Positions 34,643 to 46,618 of a stretch of DNA of 64,000 bases are shown piece after piece. Within the stretch, counting starts at the first letter, position 1. Each line of letters opens with the position of its first letter. The position numbers were made by a program, and so were the translations under genes. The stretch is from Cristatella mucedo (taxonomy: Eukaryota; Bryozoa; Phylactolaemata; Cristatellidae), in the NCBI GenBank assembly GCA_009760855.2, contig WPIO01000112.1:489501-553500 (forward strand). Direction: 5' to 3'. The notes beneath the pieces are model-generated. The model was not told the origin of the DNA, made no database searches, and saw only the letters and a program-made list of their open reading frames with translations.

Positions 34643-34993
34643 CAGCTTGATGGTTTAACTCATGCAGTTATTTCAAATTTTAAGGGGCTGAACAGCCCTC
34701 TTTACCAGGGGTTCGTCAGCGCGCAGCTTCAAAGTCTGCTTCGGGCGGAATGTGCTGCTACTTTGTTAAAAATAAGCTCAGATGCTCGCGCGAACGATAT
34801 GCTAGTGAGCCTGGGTGGGCGGTGTGCCTTTGATCCAGAGATCCACGCTTTGTCCTCTCTTCTTGGGGAGGGGATGGCAGCGAGGCCTAGAGAAGATTCT
34901 CTGCTGTCTCAAGCGGCGCTTGGTATGAGCTCCCATTTCAAATACGTCTCGGGGGCGATGCGTGCGCTTAACAAGTACAGAACAGGAAAATAA
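34643..34993 (+). other. Unassigned open frame, 116 codons
   Basis: Open from after TAA 34640-34642 to TAA 34991-34993; the first Met is at 34763. It opens just after a possible acceptor (tttaacag). It includes NSPLYQGFVSAQLQSLLRAE and ends AMRALNKYRTGK. I do not recognise the family. It could be a fragment of a mobile element or an exon of an unknown gene. Confidence 0.3.
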
Positions 34994-35078
34994 TTATACT
35001 TTTTTCAGTCAGCTCTTCAGGCAGCTAAGCAGAGAAGATATGCGCAAAAAACCGTAGCAAATTTTCATCCGGAGCGCG

Positions 35079-35079
<1 letters not shown>

Positions 35080-35160
<81 letters not shown>
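35080..35160. repeat. (CA)n then (TA)n microsatellite
   Basis: About 27 CA units followed by TA-rich sequence. Confidence 0.95.
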
Positions 35161-35168
<8 letters not shown>

Positions 35169-35229
35169 CACACATATATACATATATATGTTTATAATGT
35201 ATATATATCCAGCGAGGCCATCATTCGTC

Positions 35230-36850
35230 GCTCCAGAATAAGAGTGAGGCGAGGACAAACGAGCAGTATATCCACGAAGCCTAGAGTCGAAACCCCGAAA
35301 CGTTCGGGTAGCCCCGCCCGGGCGGCCATTAGGATTCCGGGCATTGGGCATTAGGCAGCGGCTTCCTCCCCCCAATGCCTTGGCCAAATAATCAGGTGAG
35401 ACTTAGGGGTGGCGGTACAGTGCCTGAGGCGCATAAACTGATGTACCAGCGTTACAATAGTTATTGAGTTCCCAGACTAATCTATAAGAAGATGTCTGAT
35501 TTAACTGCATTCGCCGTCCTTAACCGAATACGAGCAGCATCGTTGGTCGACTGCAACGTCCCGGAAAAGTACTGCATTCCACTGTAATACATCACAAAAT
35601 GAATAGAATTAGATTGTTCTGAGCTCCAGTTCCTATTGCATATTAAAGCACGCTGTGCTAAGCACACACCAACGTAATATCAAACCATTGTGAATCCGCG
35701 AACTCTGGCAATGCACGACAATCGCCCGAAATGATCTGGTAAAATACCAGAATCCACTCTAATCCATTGTAAATCATGCTCAAATCATCAACACAGATCT
35801 CCAATTTATATTTCTTAACATACTAGACTCAGTTCAAAGCGCACCTGATACATTTCTCGCCATTGCACACGAGCGTTCTCAGACAGAGCCTTGTAATCGA
35901 CTGCACGGCACGGTCCTACACCGAAATCATCGGCAATTCGCTAAAAATGACTAGAAAGCGTGCACTAGAAGCTCTAATTATTATTGCATACTGCTCTAGT
36001 TTTTGGTTCTAGTGTAGTCGCCCACTTTCTCTACCATTACCTCGGCCATTCTGATGTAATGCTCAGCAATCGACAGCATTGGCCCGATAAATACCACAAT
36101 TCATCGAAAATTGACAAACTAGCTCTTCGTAGCTCCAGACGTCACTACACAAAATATTTCACCACGTGCATACACAATTTCAACCCATTGTCCTCGTTCA
36201 ATCTCGTGCAATGCATAGCAACTGATGTCATTGAACCTCGCGAATATGGCAATCGATTATGAGCGCACACAAATCAGCAGAAAGTGGCTGGGCAACGCAC
36301 CAACTTTTCTTGCGCATTACAGCGAAATATGCTAAAAGTACAAAAGCCACATCCTATCAACCAATCGCGCTTGTACAATCGTGGGCAAGGTAAATCGTCA
36401 GCAATGGCCGTGACATATCGCAATCGGTGGCAAATAAGCAATAAGTTGACCCCACAAAGTTAAAACTGTCATTGGATATGATTATGCACTTTTTTAAAGT
36501 AAATCCACGCACTTTATTAAGGCCATTTCGCATGCTAATTGTCGAACAGTGTACAACAGTCGATTGTTACAAGTAAGGTTAATGGCACAATCCACTGTTA
36601 TCCATTTGTAATTGTCAAGAGATTGACCGAGTGAAGCTCCAATTTGGATTGCACGTTGCACAGCCCTCAGTTTAAAATAAACTAAATCATAGCATCTTCA
36701 AGCGGTGAACAAGTTCGTTCTCGGCGAATGCACACTATTTGACTGTGCCATGCAAACTTTGCTATGAAGTCTTATCCACCGAGAATCTAATAGAAATGGG
36801 CTAGTTGCACGTAAAAACTTTAATAATATCGCAATATGGTGCGATTAAAG
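35230..36850. other. Intergenic, nothing recognised
   Basis: Mixed to AT-rich sequence without supported frames; repeated use of AATCCA(T/C)TGTAA-like words near 35690-35780. Confidence 0.45.
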
Positions 36851-37252
36851 TCAGTGAACTACTCCAAGGTTTCGGGCATTCCCTGCGTCTGCGAATGAGC
36901 TGCACGCATCAGGGCCACCACTCATGTCAACGGAACCTGAAGCGTGCCGGACAGTGGCGTCGTCTGCTACTGCCAATGTAGCGGCTGGCGTTTCTGCTTC
37001 ATTCCCCCTGGTTGAATCCGCGCGCCTTTTCCCTTCAACGGACTCCAGTTTCAACACCCTGTCTTTTAGTATAATCTTCTCCTGTGAAGCTCGTTTGATT
37101 AATCCACCGTGGATATCCCGTTGCAGATTGGACAAGCTCAAATGAAAGGACCAAGCGAATACAAATCTACCAGATATGAAGCGCGTACGAGCGGCTGATG
37201 CTCTCGCTCGAAACCTGACCTTTCTGGATCTTTGCCAGTTAACTACAGTCAA
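36851..37252 (-). other. Unassigned minus-strand open frame, 133 aa
   Basis: Contains a charged stretch (IKRASQEKIILKDRVLKLES) that could form a short coiled coil, followed by an Ala/Thr-rich end. Family unknown; may be a mobile-element ORF1 piece or a chance frame. Confidence 0.25.
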
Positions 37253-37314
37253 AACATGGTGGCTCTGAAGTTGGTGAACAAGTTGGTTTGAAAGCTGAGA
37301 AAGCAGATCCTTTA

Positions 37315-37440
37315 ATAATTATTATTACGAATCTCTAATAATAATCTTTAATAATTAAACAAATCTCTAATAACGAATGACTCTAACGAATCTCTAATAG
37401 TTAAAATCTCTAATAATTATTATTACGAATATTAAATGAG
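37315..37440. repeat. AT-rich degenerate repeat
   Basis: CGAATCTCTAATAAT-like units recur five or more times. Confidence 0.6.
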
Positions 37441-37647
37441 AGATTTTTAAGCAACCTCAGTGATAGCAGAAGTTATTAAGCAATCGATGCCATGAAGGAC
37501 CATGTCGCGGGCATGCACTCACCTAGAAGGGAGCTAGAGGAGGAACCGTGCGATGACGATGACACGCCCACACACTCACCTAGAAGAGTGCATGCACGTA
37601 TTCTGTTTCCTCGAACATTGAATTCGCTCGATGTCACAATTCTTAAT

Positions 37648-38040
37648 AATAATAATAATAATAATAATTCACTTGATAAAGCGCCCTCAGAGAACTTAAT
37701 CTCTTTCTAGGCGCTTTACATTTGCTGTAAAGTGAAATGCAATTGAATGGTAAGTAAAATCATGCCTGAAAAAACAAACGAAATGAATAATATGGTTAGG
37801 GGTGACATGCACAGGGTCAGCATGCAAATGTGGTTAGTGGCAGCATGCACAGTGTCAGCATGCATAAGCACGTGAAGGACAAATCACAAGGACCCACTAA
37901 ATGCTGTTCTAAATAGGAGTGTTTTTAAATTCTTTTTAAATGTGATCAGGTCAGGGGATGTTCTGATGCAGGTCGGGAGGGAGTTCCAGGCTTTGGGAGC
38001 ATATGAACTAAATGCACGGTCTCCAAAGGATATAAGGATT
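37648..38040 (-). mobile_element. LINE family B, 5'-truncated
   Basis: ATT tail, GCGCCCTCAGAGAACTTAAT, and the minus frame encoding [19 protein letters not shown] and the terminal FRTAFSGSL. Breaks off near 38040. Confidence 0.85.
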
Positions 38041-38520
38041 CTTAGAAACCAACGTCTTGCATTTTTTGCCGGCCAAGCTCTGGCTTGGGAAAATGAGGTG
38101 ACCCTGAGTTGTGAACGTATTAGCCAACTTGTGGTCGATTTGCCGCCGATTGAGGCATTTACACAGCCATCGCTGTCGATTCTTACATATGGCTCGCGAC
38201 TACGCTTGAGCGATATGTTGAAACTATGTGGCTGCACACTGAACACAGTACACTGTCATAGCCACAAGTTAGAGCTTGTCGATTGCCATGCATTGCTGAG
38301 CATTTAACGCCCATAATGGGTTCAGAGAATGTTACACGACAACAGTGAAATGCTACGGGAAATGAAAAGTGGAGCTTCGATGCCGAATCTCGGCGATTTG
38401 AGACGCATTACGGTATTGACCCTGGCAATTGCAGTCGATTGGCGTATAGTGTCGACAAGTAGCGAGGAAGATGGCTTGAAAATTCAATGGTATCTCTTTG
38501 AACACAGTCGATCGGGTATC

Positions 38521-38835
38521 GAAAGCCCTTGCCGTTGTCAAGAGTCAAGATGTCCAAGAGCGAGCGAAGCGAGAGGCTCAATCACGCGGTATCGCGAGCT
38601 ACGCTGCTTCCAGTGGCTGGTTTGAACGGTGACGGTTGCGCTATAATGTCTATACCAGTTTAGGGCTCCCCGCGAAGACAAGGAGCACTGTCGCAGCCGA
38701 TGCTGAATTGTAAATAAAAGAGTTGTGCAGGATATTAAAAGGTGATGGATATGCACCTGAGAACATTTTTAACGTGGGCGAGATGGGACTATTGTATCCA
38801 GCTCCTCCTGTTCACAGCTACGTCTTGGGGTGAGA
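38521..38835 (+). pseudogene. Tigger/pogo-type (CENP-B-like) transposase relic
   Basis: In broken frames the plus strand reads SRGIASYAASSGWFER, then RLRYNVYTSLGLPAKTRS, then after a frameshift GYAPENIFNVGEMGLLYPAP. The last block matches the YxPENIFNxDETGLFY motif around the first catalytic aspartate of Tigger/pogo DDE transposases (Asp replaced by Gly here), and the first block matches the CENP-B-type helix-turn-helix end (ASSGWxxRF). Stops at TGA and TAA codons show it is dead. Confidence 0.72.
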
Positions 38836-39004
38836 TTATTTGGGTGATAATAATTAGATATTATTAGTGATGATTTTGAGCAGCGAGCAATTTTTTTTAT
38901 GTCGGAAGATAAATAAACAAATATAAGAAAAATAAAAGATAATCATAATATTCTGTGCCCACGAGACGGTCACTTGTAACTTGGACTCATTAATTTGATG
39001 GTCG

Positions 39005-39215
39005 GTGCTGAGCCGTGATGGCACACTAGGTAAGGCGGTGAGCCGTGATGGCACACTAAGTAAGGCGGTTGCTTTTCACGGCTTCGGTCTCGAGATCGTG
39101 GGTTCGAACCATGCAGTGGGCGATCCTTTACTGCCGCTGCAAGCGGTGGTGATAGCCATAAAGGCTCTTCTTTCGGTATGCAAATGAGACGGCTTAATCA
39201 GCTAGTAGTATTATT
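39005..39215 (+). mobile_element. SINE S1, well preserved
   Basis: GAGCCGTGATGGCACAC occurs twice in its first 60 bases, a 37-bp head duplication. Then GATCGTGGGTTCGAACCATG (B box), GGGCGATCCTTTACTGCCGC, GTGGTGATAGCCATAAAGGC, GAGACGGCTTAATCAGCTAG. Confidence 0.82.
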
Positions 39216-39930
39216 ACCAAAGATCCACACTGCTTTTAGACTCGCCTTTGCCAGTACCGTACGTCGACCAACTAAACGCACAGTGTGAGAAATCACGATA
39301 CAGGTAAGGGTAGAGATTAATTTTACGCGTCATCATGTGGTTCATAGTGCAGGGGTTTCGCCTAATGAATGCGATGCGTGCGCTGCTATTAGTGCAGGCA
39401 TTGGCGATACAACATCTTCCTACCGTGAGCATGTCGATTCACAAGCACTCGTATAGCCATGCTGATTGACGCGGATACCACTCGTGGTAAAGACTGTGCA
39501 GACTAAGTAAGAGCATGTAAGACGTACACAGATGTCGCTAAAAACTCGGCAGCTAAGCTTGTCTATTATGAACTTCAAAAAACTGTCACGCTCTATGTTT
39601 TCAAAGGAATGCATCGGCTGCTCAAGCAACGCATGGATTTGACGGTCCAGCAGTGCAGAACAAGGGCCGACTGGTGACGGGGGGGGGGCAGAACGGGGGC
39701 AGAGGGCGGGGGCTGTTAATCTTTAGTTCACCTAATATGCTTCTGCTCTGAGCTCATTCTTGACGGTGACCAGTCACAGCAATTAATGCGGCACCCGAAT
39801 GTGCCAGCTGCTATCGATTCTGCAGGTTCTCCATCTTTGATATCGGTCTTCGAGTGGGGGGGGGGGTAGCACGAGTGAAATCTCTGGGGTAGGCAAACCC
39901 CTCGTGGCTCTCCGAAGGAATAAAATAATA
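39216..39930. other. Intergenic, nothing recognised
   Basis: Contains two poly-G runs (39680 and 39857) and no supported frame. Confidence 0.5.
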
Positions 39931-39931
39931 T

Positions 39932-40075
39932 AGCGTAGTTCATTTGTATAGCGCCCTAAGATAACTTAATCACTATTCAGGCGCTTCACATGTGCCTCGG
40001 GGCTCGAGCCCACGACCTCAGCCAGACCTTGGTCGGGGCGAGCACCTTCACCGCTGGACCAAACAACCAGCTTGG
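39932..40075 (-). mobile_element. SINE S2, well preserved
   Basis: TTGTATAGCGCCCTAAGATA (tail), GGGGCTCGAGCCCACGACCT (B box), CTTGGTCGGGGCGAGCACCT and CACCGCTGGACCAAAC (A box, reverse). Confidence 0.82.
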
Positions 40076-41739
40076 CATCCTGGTTGATCGACTCTTGGGT
40101 CAATAAGACTCCTTCTTGGGCCAATTTGACTCTTGAGAACGGACTTCCAGGGTTAGAGGGAGCTGAAAAGAATGAGGGCGCGACTATCGCGGGCCCTAGC
40201 TTCGGGGCCCACTTGTAGACTGGTGCTGCATACCTGTGTCAGGGAAGGAGGGTTGATGCAGTGGTGACATATACGGTCTTTGGCAGGCCCAATCGGGTTC
40301 ATTTCCAGAGGCTACTACTTCTATAAGTCACAGTTCTGGTCTACTGTGGTCAGTTCTGAGTCGACTGGTGACGTCAACAGCACTTTAGGAGCATATATAA
40401 CCAAAGAACGGCTAGGGATAGCTTTTTTTGCTCTGAATGTCTCATTTTGAACCATAGTATTTTTAACGTAGGTAGTTGTTGGACAGCCTCTTTATTTCGC
40501 CTACTAAATGTCCACTCGCTAAAAACCAAGGGGTTACTTATCCGCGATCAGGCGGTCCAAGAGAAGCTAGACGCATTTCTGCTTACCGAAACCTGGATGA
40601 CGTTTTATTCCAGAAGCTGTATTTCTGAGACCACGCCATCCGGGTTCTCATTCTATCAGCCCATGCGTTCTGACAAGGTTGGTGGCGGGGTTGCAATTGC
40701 TGTTCGCGAATCGTTTGGCTATAAGATGTGCAGTTTTTCGCATGGGCCATCGTTTGAATCGGTTGCAATCAGGTCTTCATCAAAGACAATGCCTCTCACT
40801 GTTGTGATATACCGGTCTCCTTCTGGCTGTCTAAACTTGTTTACAGAAGAGTTTTCAGAGTTCCTCGCTAAAATATTTGTGTGTGACAGGCCGCTACTGA
40901 TTGTAGGAGACTTCAATATTCACGTTGAAAACCCTATCAACAGCCAGGTCCACTCATTTCTTGACTGTCTGGAGAATTTTGGTTTGGTCCAACATGTTAA
41001 TCATATCACCCACGTCGGTGGCCATATTCTAGATCTCGTGATCACAAAAGGATGTCCTCCCCACTGACCTTGTGGTGTGCCTACTAACCCTCTCAGATCA
41101 TTCTTCGGTTTCATTTACTGTTCCTGCTCCTTTGTACTACAGGGTAATGTCGAACTTGTCAAGCGACGTAACTTACAAAGCATGGAAATAGACAAGTTTT
41201 TCAAATCTGTTTGTGGTGCCAGTCTTCTTGATCTGCATTCAGACTCGACCGGCAGCCTCGATACCCTCACTGATGCAATGAACGTGACACTCAGGAGTGC
41301 TCTTGATAAGCATGCTCCCGTTTATTCTATCCGTGTACAAAGTCGTGGAGATTCCTTTCAATTTACAAAAAATTCTTAAAGATGCGCCGGGTTAAGCGCA
41401 GGCTAGAACGTCATTTCAAGAAATTGGGGTCTGATGAAGATCTAGTCAATTTCAAAGACTTCCTTCAAGTTTACACCCGGAAGCTTAAAATAGCCAGGTC
41501 TTCTTTTTTCATCTGAAAGCTGAATTTCTGCCAGTCGGACCCTAAACATATTTATAAGAAAGTAAACCATTTACTGGCCAATGCTGAGAAGTCTGACTCC
41601 CCAGATATCAAGGGCTCATCCGAACAGTTTTCAGACTTCTGTACTGAAATAATTGTGCACAATCGTGCCTCCATAAAGCCCCCTTCGACCAGAGCAATCG
41701 CGGTATCACAACCTGTGACCTTCCTTAAAAGGTTTTCCG

Positions 41740-41742
<3 letters not shown>

Positions 41743-41796
<54 letters not shown>
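41743..41796. repeat. (TA)n microsatellite
   Basis: About 27 units at the junction between LINE A and SINE S2. Confidence 0.95.
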
Positions 41797-41799
<3 letters not shown>

Positions 41800-41930
41800 C
41801 ATTTGTATAGCGCATTAAGAGAACTTAATCACTATTCACGCGTTTCACATATGCCTCGGGGCTGGAGCCCGCGACCTCAGCAAGACCTTGGTCGGGGCGA
41901 GCACCTTAACCGCTGCACCAAACCAGGTCG
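41797..41930 (-). mobile_element. SINE S2 inserted in LINE family A
   Basis: TTGTATAGCGCATTAAGAGA, GGGGCTGGAGCCCGCGACCT, CTTGGTCGGGGCGAGCACCT, CCGCTGCACCAAACC. The LINE reading continues after it. Confidence 0.82.
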
Positions 41931-42654
41931 TCAGGTTTCTGCATACGATGTGGCTAGCTTAATAAGGTCTAGCAAAACGAGCTCTTCTCCTGAAGACCCT
42001 ATACCATCATCTCTGTGTTCTTCACTGGCAGACCAACTTAGCAGTGCCATACCCGAGATTTTAATGCTTCCTTGGGAAAAGAGGTCGTCCCCAAGTCCTT
42101 CAAATCGGCAATCGCTAGACCCATACTTGAAAAGCCTGGATTAGATAAGAAGTCCTTGCAAGCAATCGCCCAGTTTCCCTTCTTCCTTTCTTGTCAAAGA
42201 TTCTTAAAAAAATTGTTGCTATGCAGCCGGTTGAACATATTGAAAAGAATGAAATGTCAGAAACATTTCAATCAGGGTTCAAGAGGCAGCACTCAACTAA
42301 AACTAATCTTCTCCGTGTTAACAATGACGTTCTACGTGGCAAAGACGACGGGAATGTCACTGCCCTAGCTCTGCTAGATCGGTCAGCTGCCTTTATCACG
42401 ACTGATCACCATGTTTTACTTGAACGATTAAGAACAACGACCGGTCTCGCATGCGAAGCGCTGGTGTGGTTGAAATCGTACTTGTCTGATCGTGTTCAAC
42501 CCATGTCATATGGCGTCATTTCTCACACACGAGACGGGTCACCTGTGGAGCCCCTCGAGGGTCTGTACTCGATCACTTGCTGTTCTCCATTTATATACAA
42601 CCTCTGGGAAAAGTGATTAAGGCCCATGGAATAGGATATCAATTTTATGCTATA

Positions 42655-43994
42655 ATAATAATAATAATAATAATGCACTTGATAAAGCACCCTCAGAGAA
42701 CCTAATCTCTTTCTAGGCGCTTTACATTTGCTGCAAAGGGAAATGCAATTGAATGGTAAGCAAAATCATGCTTGAAAAACAAACAAAATGAATAATATAA
42801 TTAGGGGTGACATGCACAGGGTCAGCATGCAAATGTGGTTAGTGGCAGCATGCACAATGTCACCACGCATAAGCACATCAAGGACGAATCACAGGGACCC
42901 ACTAAATGCTGTCCTAAATAGGTGTGTTTTTAGGTTCCTTTTAAATGTGGTCAGGTCAGGGGATGTTCTGACGCAGGTCGGGAGGGAGTTCCAGGCTTTG
43001 GGAGCATACGAACTAAATGCACGGTCTCCAAAGAATTTTAGGTTTGTACGAGGTATTTGTAGACTGTTGGATTCCGAAAAGCGGGTGGTACGATGCTTGG
43101 CCTGATGGGGTAGTATATCTGAGAGATAGGTTGGAGCCATAGAATGAAGGGACCTAAAAGTGAGCCACAAAACCTTGAAGTCAATCCGTTGCTTGACTGG
43201 TAACCAGTGCAGGTCGGCGAGAAGTGGAGTAATGCGGCAACTGCGACGCTCACGACAGACAAGCCTAGCTGCAGAGTTTTGCACCAGCTGCAATCGCCTG
43301 ATCGCACATGCTTGTAGGCCAGTAAGCAGTGAGTTGCAGAAGTCAAGACGGGATGTCACGAATGCATAGACCAACTTAGACGTGGTATCCTTATCTAAAC
43401 AAGCCATATGCTGGCAGACCCAATTTTTAGCGTCAGCCTTACCAATTTCTGAATCACACTGGGCTTGCCCATAACTAGTAAGTTAGTTTTATCATTGTTA
43501 AGTTTTAGAAAATTTGCTGCCATACATGTGCGGGTGTCATCGATACATGCAGCAAGTGAGTTGAGAGAGAATTCGAGGTGCTCAAAGGCTGGGAGGGATC
43601 GAAGCAAAGGTACAAGTGAGTGTCATCCGCATAGAAGTGAAAGCATAGACTGTGCATGGCAATCGCATCGGCAAGAGGGAGAGTATAAATCGTGAAAAGA
43701 ACCGGACCAAGCACTGAGCCCTGAGGTACCCCATATTTTAGAAGTACCTCGGATGATGTTTGTCCATTCACGTCAAAACTCTGGAGTCTTCCACTGAGAT
43801 TGGACGTAAACCATTGCATAGCAGTGCCAGTGATGCCCAGGCGAGATGAGAGGCGCTCAAGAAAAACTTTGTGATCGATAGTATCAAAGCTGCCGAAAGA
43901 TCGAGCCAAACAGGCAGAGACACTCTACCTATGTCTGCATTCCTAAGTAGGTCGTTGTACACCCTAAGCAATGCTGACTTTGTGGAGTGATTAG
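42655..43994 (-). mobile_element. LINE family B, longest copy (1.34 kb)
   Basis: Minus frames 43909-43505 and 43407-42889 carry FDTIDHKVFLERL, YGVPQGSVLGPVLF, catalytic YADD (43622-43633), [33 protein letters not shown] and the end [10 protein letters not shown] small deletion near 43430 joins the two in different frames. 5' end truncated inside the HSTKSALLRVYNDLL region. Confidence 0.9.
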
Positions 43995-44984
43995 TTATAC
44001 ATCACGCAGCTCATAAGTGTTGGCTGATCTCGACTATTTCACAAGCGCTCTGTTCCAATTCAGCGGTCTGCTCGCTGTTTGTATGTAATCCAGGCTCAGC
44101 TGCCGAACTCATCGTCCGTAATCCGCACTATCCCGTCGTTCAAAGCACGCCATTCCTCGGAAATTCGGTTGCTCGCAAACTCGTAGTGCACGTGACAGCG
44201 TTGATTGAGCAGGCAGCCTCCAGATGTAGCCCGGGTTGCTGACTTGAGCTGGGAGCCGCGAGCTGTTCTTGTGACGTCACCAGCATCGTTGCGCCGCCGT
44301 CTGCCGCCAGCCGATCGCCTTCATTGTCGTGGACACGTTCTCGTGCCACCTTCGACATACCTCAAGCGGACTCCTTGCAACCACGCGCTGAGAAGCAGAG
44401 AACGAGGGTAAAGGCTGATACCCCGGGTGTCCGGACGCGGGAATACGGAACGGAAGTGACTGTGACAGTAATTCCACCACTTTCGACAAGCAGTCACGAC
44501 GCTCCGAAAAAAAACACTCTGAAACGAAAGACCTTTGGCGTTGTTTGAGGGACAAAAGAAGACAAAAAAAAACCCCACAAAACCGGCTCGTACCGCAGGA
44601 TAAAAGGAAAAATTGGGATCTGACCATTTCAATTACCAAGTCGGACAGTCCGTCTGAGCCATGCGTATCGTAGTAATAAAGAGAGCGTGCTTTGGCCAAG
44701 AACTTTTACTGCTCCATTACGAGTGCAGACTTGGAGTATGAGATGTACTTTAAACCAATTGTGAACCAAAGACAAATTCATCTCCAGACGAATATCACCT
44801 GTCAAAGACCAGACGGCGACTGCTTTAAGGCACCGTCATCGAACTGACCAAAAGGTGTCAAAAAACTTCATCCATTCCTTACCGTGACAAGAGAGGCACC
44901 CAACGACCAAAGTGAATTCTTCAATCTCACGCATTGCTGCTGTTTCAACAGTACAAAGGACCAACGAGAATCATCTCGTACGAC
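43995..44984. other. Distal 5' block of copy C and unassigned sequence
   Basis: 44005-44140 aligns with 12030-12160 ahead of copy B (CAGCTCATAA, AATTCAGCGG, GTAATCC). 44140-44984 has no counterpart there and is not recognised; it may be an insertion. Confidence 0.5.
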
Positions 44985-45706
44985 ATTGCATTTGTGACAT
45001 CCCGTCTCGACTTCTGCAACTCACTGCTTACTGGCCTACCAGCATGTGCGATCAGGCGATTGCAGCTGGTGCAAAACTCTGCAGCTAGGCTTGTCTGTCG
45101 TGAGCGTCGCAGTTGCCACATTACTCCACTTCTCGCCGACCTGCACTGGCTACCAGTCAAGCAACGGATTGACTTCAAGGTTTTGTGGCTCACTTTTAGG
45201 TCCCTTCATTCTATGGCTCCAGCCTATCTGTCAGATATACTACCCCATCAGGCCAAGCATCGTACCACCCGCTTTTCGGAATCCAACAGTCTACAAATAC
45301 CTCATACAAACCTTAAATCCTTTGGAGACCGTGCATTTAGTTCGTATGCTCCCAAAGCCTGGAACTCCCTCCCGACCTGCATCAGAACAGCTCCTGACCT
45401 GACCACATTTAAAAGGAACCTAAAAACACACCTATTTAGGACAGCATTTAGTGGGTCCCTGTGATTCGTCCTTGGTGTGCTTATGCGTGCTGACACTGTG
45501 CATGCTGCCACTAACCACATTTGCATGCTGACCCTGTGCATGTCACCCCTAACCATATTATTCATTTCGTTTGTTTTTCAAGCATGATCTTACTTACCAT
45601 CATTCAATTGAATTTCACTTTAAAGCAAATGTAAAGCGCCTAGAAAGAGATTAAGTTCTCTGAGGGCGCTTTATCAAGTGAATTATTATTATTATTATTG
45701 TTAATA
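44985..45706 (+). mobile_element. LINE family B inserted upstream of copy C
   Basis: Open frame [57 protein letters not shown], end FRTAFSGSL; tail AAAGCGCCTAGAAAGAGATT and ATT repeats. Very close to the copies at 42655 and 50752, so a recent insertion. Confidence 0.9.
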
Positions 45707-46302
45707 ACAAGACACGAACAGTACAGGAAGATATATTTTCAACAGTTCGCGGGTGCGCCGCATCGGAAAGCCAGCTGCTCTTTGCTACTGGAGGCGAGGT
45801 AATCCTACAACATCAGGAGTCCGAGCTGTGCAACCTCCTTTCAGCGAGTTCGTGGCCGGATAGCCGCGACTCGGCTTCAAGTCGCGATCTCAGGAAACCG
45901 AAAAGTTGTTATAAATCCTCTAGGAATAATAAAATCATATCCCAATGAAGTAGCATTAAAATAATAGATTATAGCAGAAATGTTGCTCGAGCGTTAGGTC
46001 TCGCATCGTTGACTTATGTACGTTCGTACCGTAAGGACAACGGAGGCGATTTCCAGGCAGCAGGCAGAAACGGTGACTCCCACTGACCCCACTGACCCGG
46101 GGTCACGGGGAGGTCCTAGGTCGCCATATTGAGCTCGTTCGTCGTGCGCTCTTTTGATAATAATAGCCATCGTACAGCAAAGCATGTGAACCTCACGAGC
46201 GGTGGGTGGTACCCGTGCTAGGCAGAACAATGAACACGTAAAATGAATGGCGGCTCGGGCTGCTTGAATGCCAGACGGCGCCTAGCTTGCCATTGATCCA
46301 GC

Positions 46303-46311
46303 CATAAAAGG
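46303..46311 (+). promoter_or_regulatory. TATA-like box, copy C
   Basis: CATAAAAGG in the conserved 5' block of copy C (about 46060-46575), aligned with 12572 in copy B. Confidence 0.5.
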
Positions 46312-46332
46312 CCGCACTCGCTCGACCGGCCT

Positions 46333-46470
46333 TACTATCGATGCTTGCATAAGCGACGTCCGCTAGGTTGCATAAGTATCCTACGCCACGCGCCTCACTA
46401 CGGCAGTCTCTGACAGTCTCGTCGGCAGCGTGAGGTGCAGGAGCAGCGAGTAAACGATATACTCGCGACG
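46333..46470 (+). other. Candidate non-coding first exon, copy C
   Basis: Aligned with 12602-12749. The donor GCGACG/gtaaag at 46471 matches copy B. The acceptor candidate is acatgttttag ending at 47561, four bases before the ATG. Confidence 0.45.
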
Positions 46471-46618
46471 GTAAAGTCTCTGAGCTGGGTCTGTAGAAAG
46501 GCGGTTTAGTGCGACTGGTTCGCGAGCGGATTTAACCAGGAGCGGACCCAGCGGGTCGTAGCTGCACGTGCCCGCCTTAGGGTGGACCGATGAGGCTCTT
46601 TTGCAGGACCTCAACGAG

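Larger units (their letters stand above)
40440..42655 (+). mobile_element. LINE family A with endonuclease and partial reverse transcriptase
   Basis: The 40447-41067 frame is an apurinic-type endonuclease: LNVHSLKTKG, LTETWM, GGGVAIAV, VVIYRSP, LLIVGDFNIHV, then LDLVITKG. Downstream frames carry the reverse transcriptase start up to the strand DNA word for GYQFYA at 42655, where a LINE B abuts and the rest (YADD onward) is missing. A (TA)n and a SINE S2 interrupt it at 41743-41930. Broken, so inactive. Confidence 0.88.

Noticed and set aside
39095-39125. tRNA gene candidates at GGTTCGAA(C/T)C boxes
   Set aside because: No cloverleaf or acceptor stem can be completed, and all are followed by the same SINE body.
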